Assembly (NCBI GenBank): GCA_937891245.1
Contig: CALAGB010000172.1
Span: forward strand, 1-6,008
DNA: 6,008 nt
Source of the DNA: an uncultured Thermomicrobiales bacterium
GTDB taxonomy: Bacteria > Chloroflexota > Chloroflexia > Thermomicrobiales > Thermomicrobiaceae
Direction of reading: 5' to 3'
Shown here: positions 5,479-6,008 of the stretch, one piece after another
Numbering within the stretch: the first letter of the stretch is position 1
Layout of the letters: every line of letters begins with the position of its first letter
Notes under the pieces: generated by a model
What the model was told of the DNA's origin: nothing
Database searches by the model: none
Seen by the model: the letters and a program-made list of their open reading frames with translations, nothing else
Program-made: the position numbers and the translations under genes

Positions 5479-6008
5479 ATGCCACGCTTTGCCGCGAACC
5501 TGACGATGCTCTTTACCGAATTCCCGTTCCTCGAGCGCTTCGATCGGGCCGCCGAGGCCGGATTCACCGGCGTCGAGTTCCTCTTTCCGTACGATGAGGA
5601 TATCGTCGCCATCGAACAAGCGTTGAAACGAAACGGGCTTACCCAGGTACTCTTCAATCTGCCGGCCGGGGATTTCGCGGGTGGCGAACGTGGGATCGCG
5701 AACGATCCACGTCGTGTCAGTGAATTTCGGGACGGCGTGCAGCGCGCACTGGAGATCGCGGCACGGTTGGCGTGTAGGCAGCTCAACTGCCTCATCGGTC
5801 TCTCGCTCAACGACGTGCCGATGTATTCGCAAATGCACACCGTTGTCGAGAACCTGCGTTATGCCGCCGAGCAGGCCGAGCGGGCCGGCGTGAAGCAACT
5901 CATCGAACCCCTGAATCTCGTCGACACGCCCGGTTTTCTGCTTTCAAATACCTCGGAGGCCGCCCGGTTGATCGATGATACCGGCCACGATAATCTGGGA
6001 ATTCAGTA
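5479..6008 (+). CDS. hyi: Hydroxypyruvate isomerase (Hyi/OtnI family), 3'-truncated
   Basis: This xylose-isomerase-like TIM-barrel enzyme interconverts hydroxypyruvate and tartronate semialdehyde in glyoxylate metabolism. The related OtnI enzymes isomerise 2-oxo-tetronate intermediates. The frame is open from ATG at 5479 to the right edge, giving 176 complete codons of an expected 255-260. It tracks E. coli Hyi throughout: RFAANLTMLFTE at the N-terminus, GVEFLFPYD (31-39), FNLPAGDFAGGERGIA (59-74), EFRDGVQRAL, LNCLIG (102-107), VENLRYAAE (123-131), and LIEPLN with catalytic Glu143 (Glu142 in E. coli). PGFLLSNT and LGIQ follow. The second catalytic glutamate lies beyond the window. A weak GGGGG tract at 5470-5474 serves as ribosome-binding site. 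The preceding spacer is shared with the divergent aspartate dehydrogenase. Hyi and OtnI cannot be distinguished from this fragment. Confidence 0.93.
   Translation, partial: MPRFAANLTMLFTEFPFLERFDRAAEAGFTGVEFLFPYDEDIVAIEQALKRNGLTQVLFNLPAGDFAGGERGIANDPRRVSEFRDGVQRALEIAARLACRQLNCLIGLSLNDVPMYSQMHTVVENLRYAAEQAERAGVKQLIEPLNLVDTPGFLLSNTSEAARLIDDTGHDNLGIQ

Noticed and set aside
5056..5898. Long minus-strand open frame of 280 codons spanning the divergent spacer.
   Set aside because: It is antisense to both the hydroxypyruvate isomerase and the 5' part of the aspartate dehydrogenase, crosses their promoter region and shows no recognisable domain. GC-rich codon bias creates such shadow frames.

Overview
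The window is GC-rich and gene-dense, and looks like chromosomal DNA of an F420-using bacterium. A full-length F420-dependent glucose-6-phosphate dehydrogenase with every known substrate-contact residue, a second luciferase-like F420 oxidoreductase, a lipid-anchored c-type cytochrome, and GTG and TTG starts with good Shine-Dalgarno sites fit a Chloroflexota member (Thermomicrobia-like) best. An actinobacterium cannot be excluded. The taxonomic guess rests on protein families recalled from memory, not on a search.

Layout. On the + strand, positions 1-897 hold the C-terminal two thirds of a DAO-family FAD oxidoreductase cut by the left edge. Next come the F420-dependent glucose-6-phosphate dehydrogenase (963-1967, TTG start), a small cytochrome c lipoprotein (2044-2505, GTG start) and a second LLM-class F420 oxidoreductase (2734-3693, GTG start). 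A convergent 54-base gap holding a two-stem GC-rich hairpin separates these from a minus-strand pair: an L-aspartate dehydrogenase (nadX-like, 4533-5321) followed by a HAD-IIA hydrolase (3748-4512), which probably form a coupled operon. A 157-base divergent spacer then leads to a + strand hydroxypyruvate isomerase (from 5479), which runs off the right edge.

How the genes may work together. The dehydrogenase makes F420H2 from glucose-6-phosphate, and the neighbouring LLM enzyme is a plausible F420H2 consumer. The FAD amine oxidase, aspartate dehydrogenase and hydroxypyruvate isomerase all handle small amino acids or C2-C3 oxo acids, so a loose glyoxylate/amino-acid theme is possible, but this is inference from proximity only.

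Non-coding content. The intergenic gaps carry several clear inverted repeats. They include a perfect 13-bp repeat after the cytochrome gene, a 10-bp hairpin burying the cytochrome gene's purine-rich ribosome-binding region, and a nested two-stem structure that pairs with the GTG start codon of the second LLM gene. I found no tRNA, rRNA, CRISPR array, insertion sequence or phage gene. Nothing here amounts to a convincing undescribed multi-gene system. The most interesting items are the possible translation-controlling RNA structures and the dispersed-repeat-like elements.
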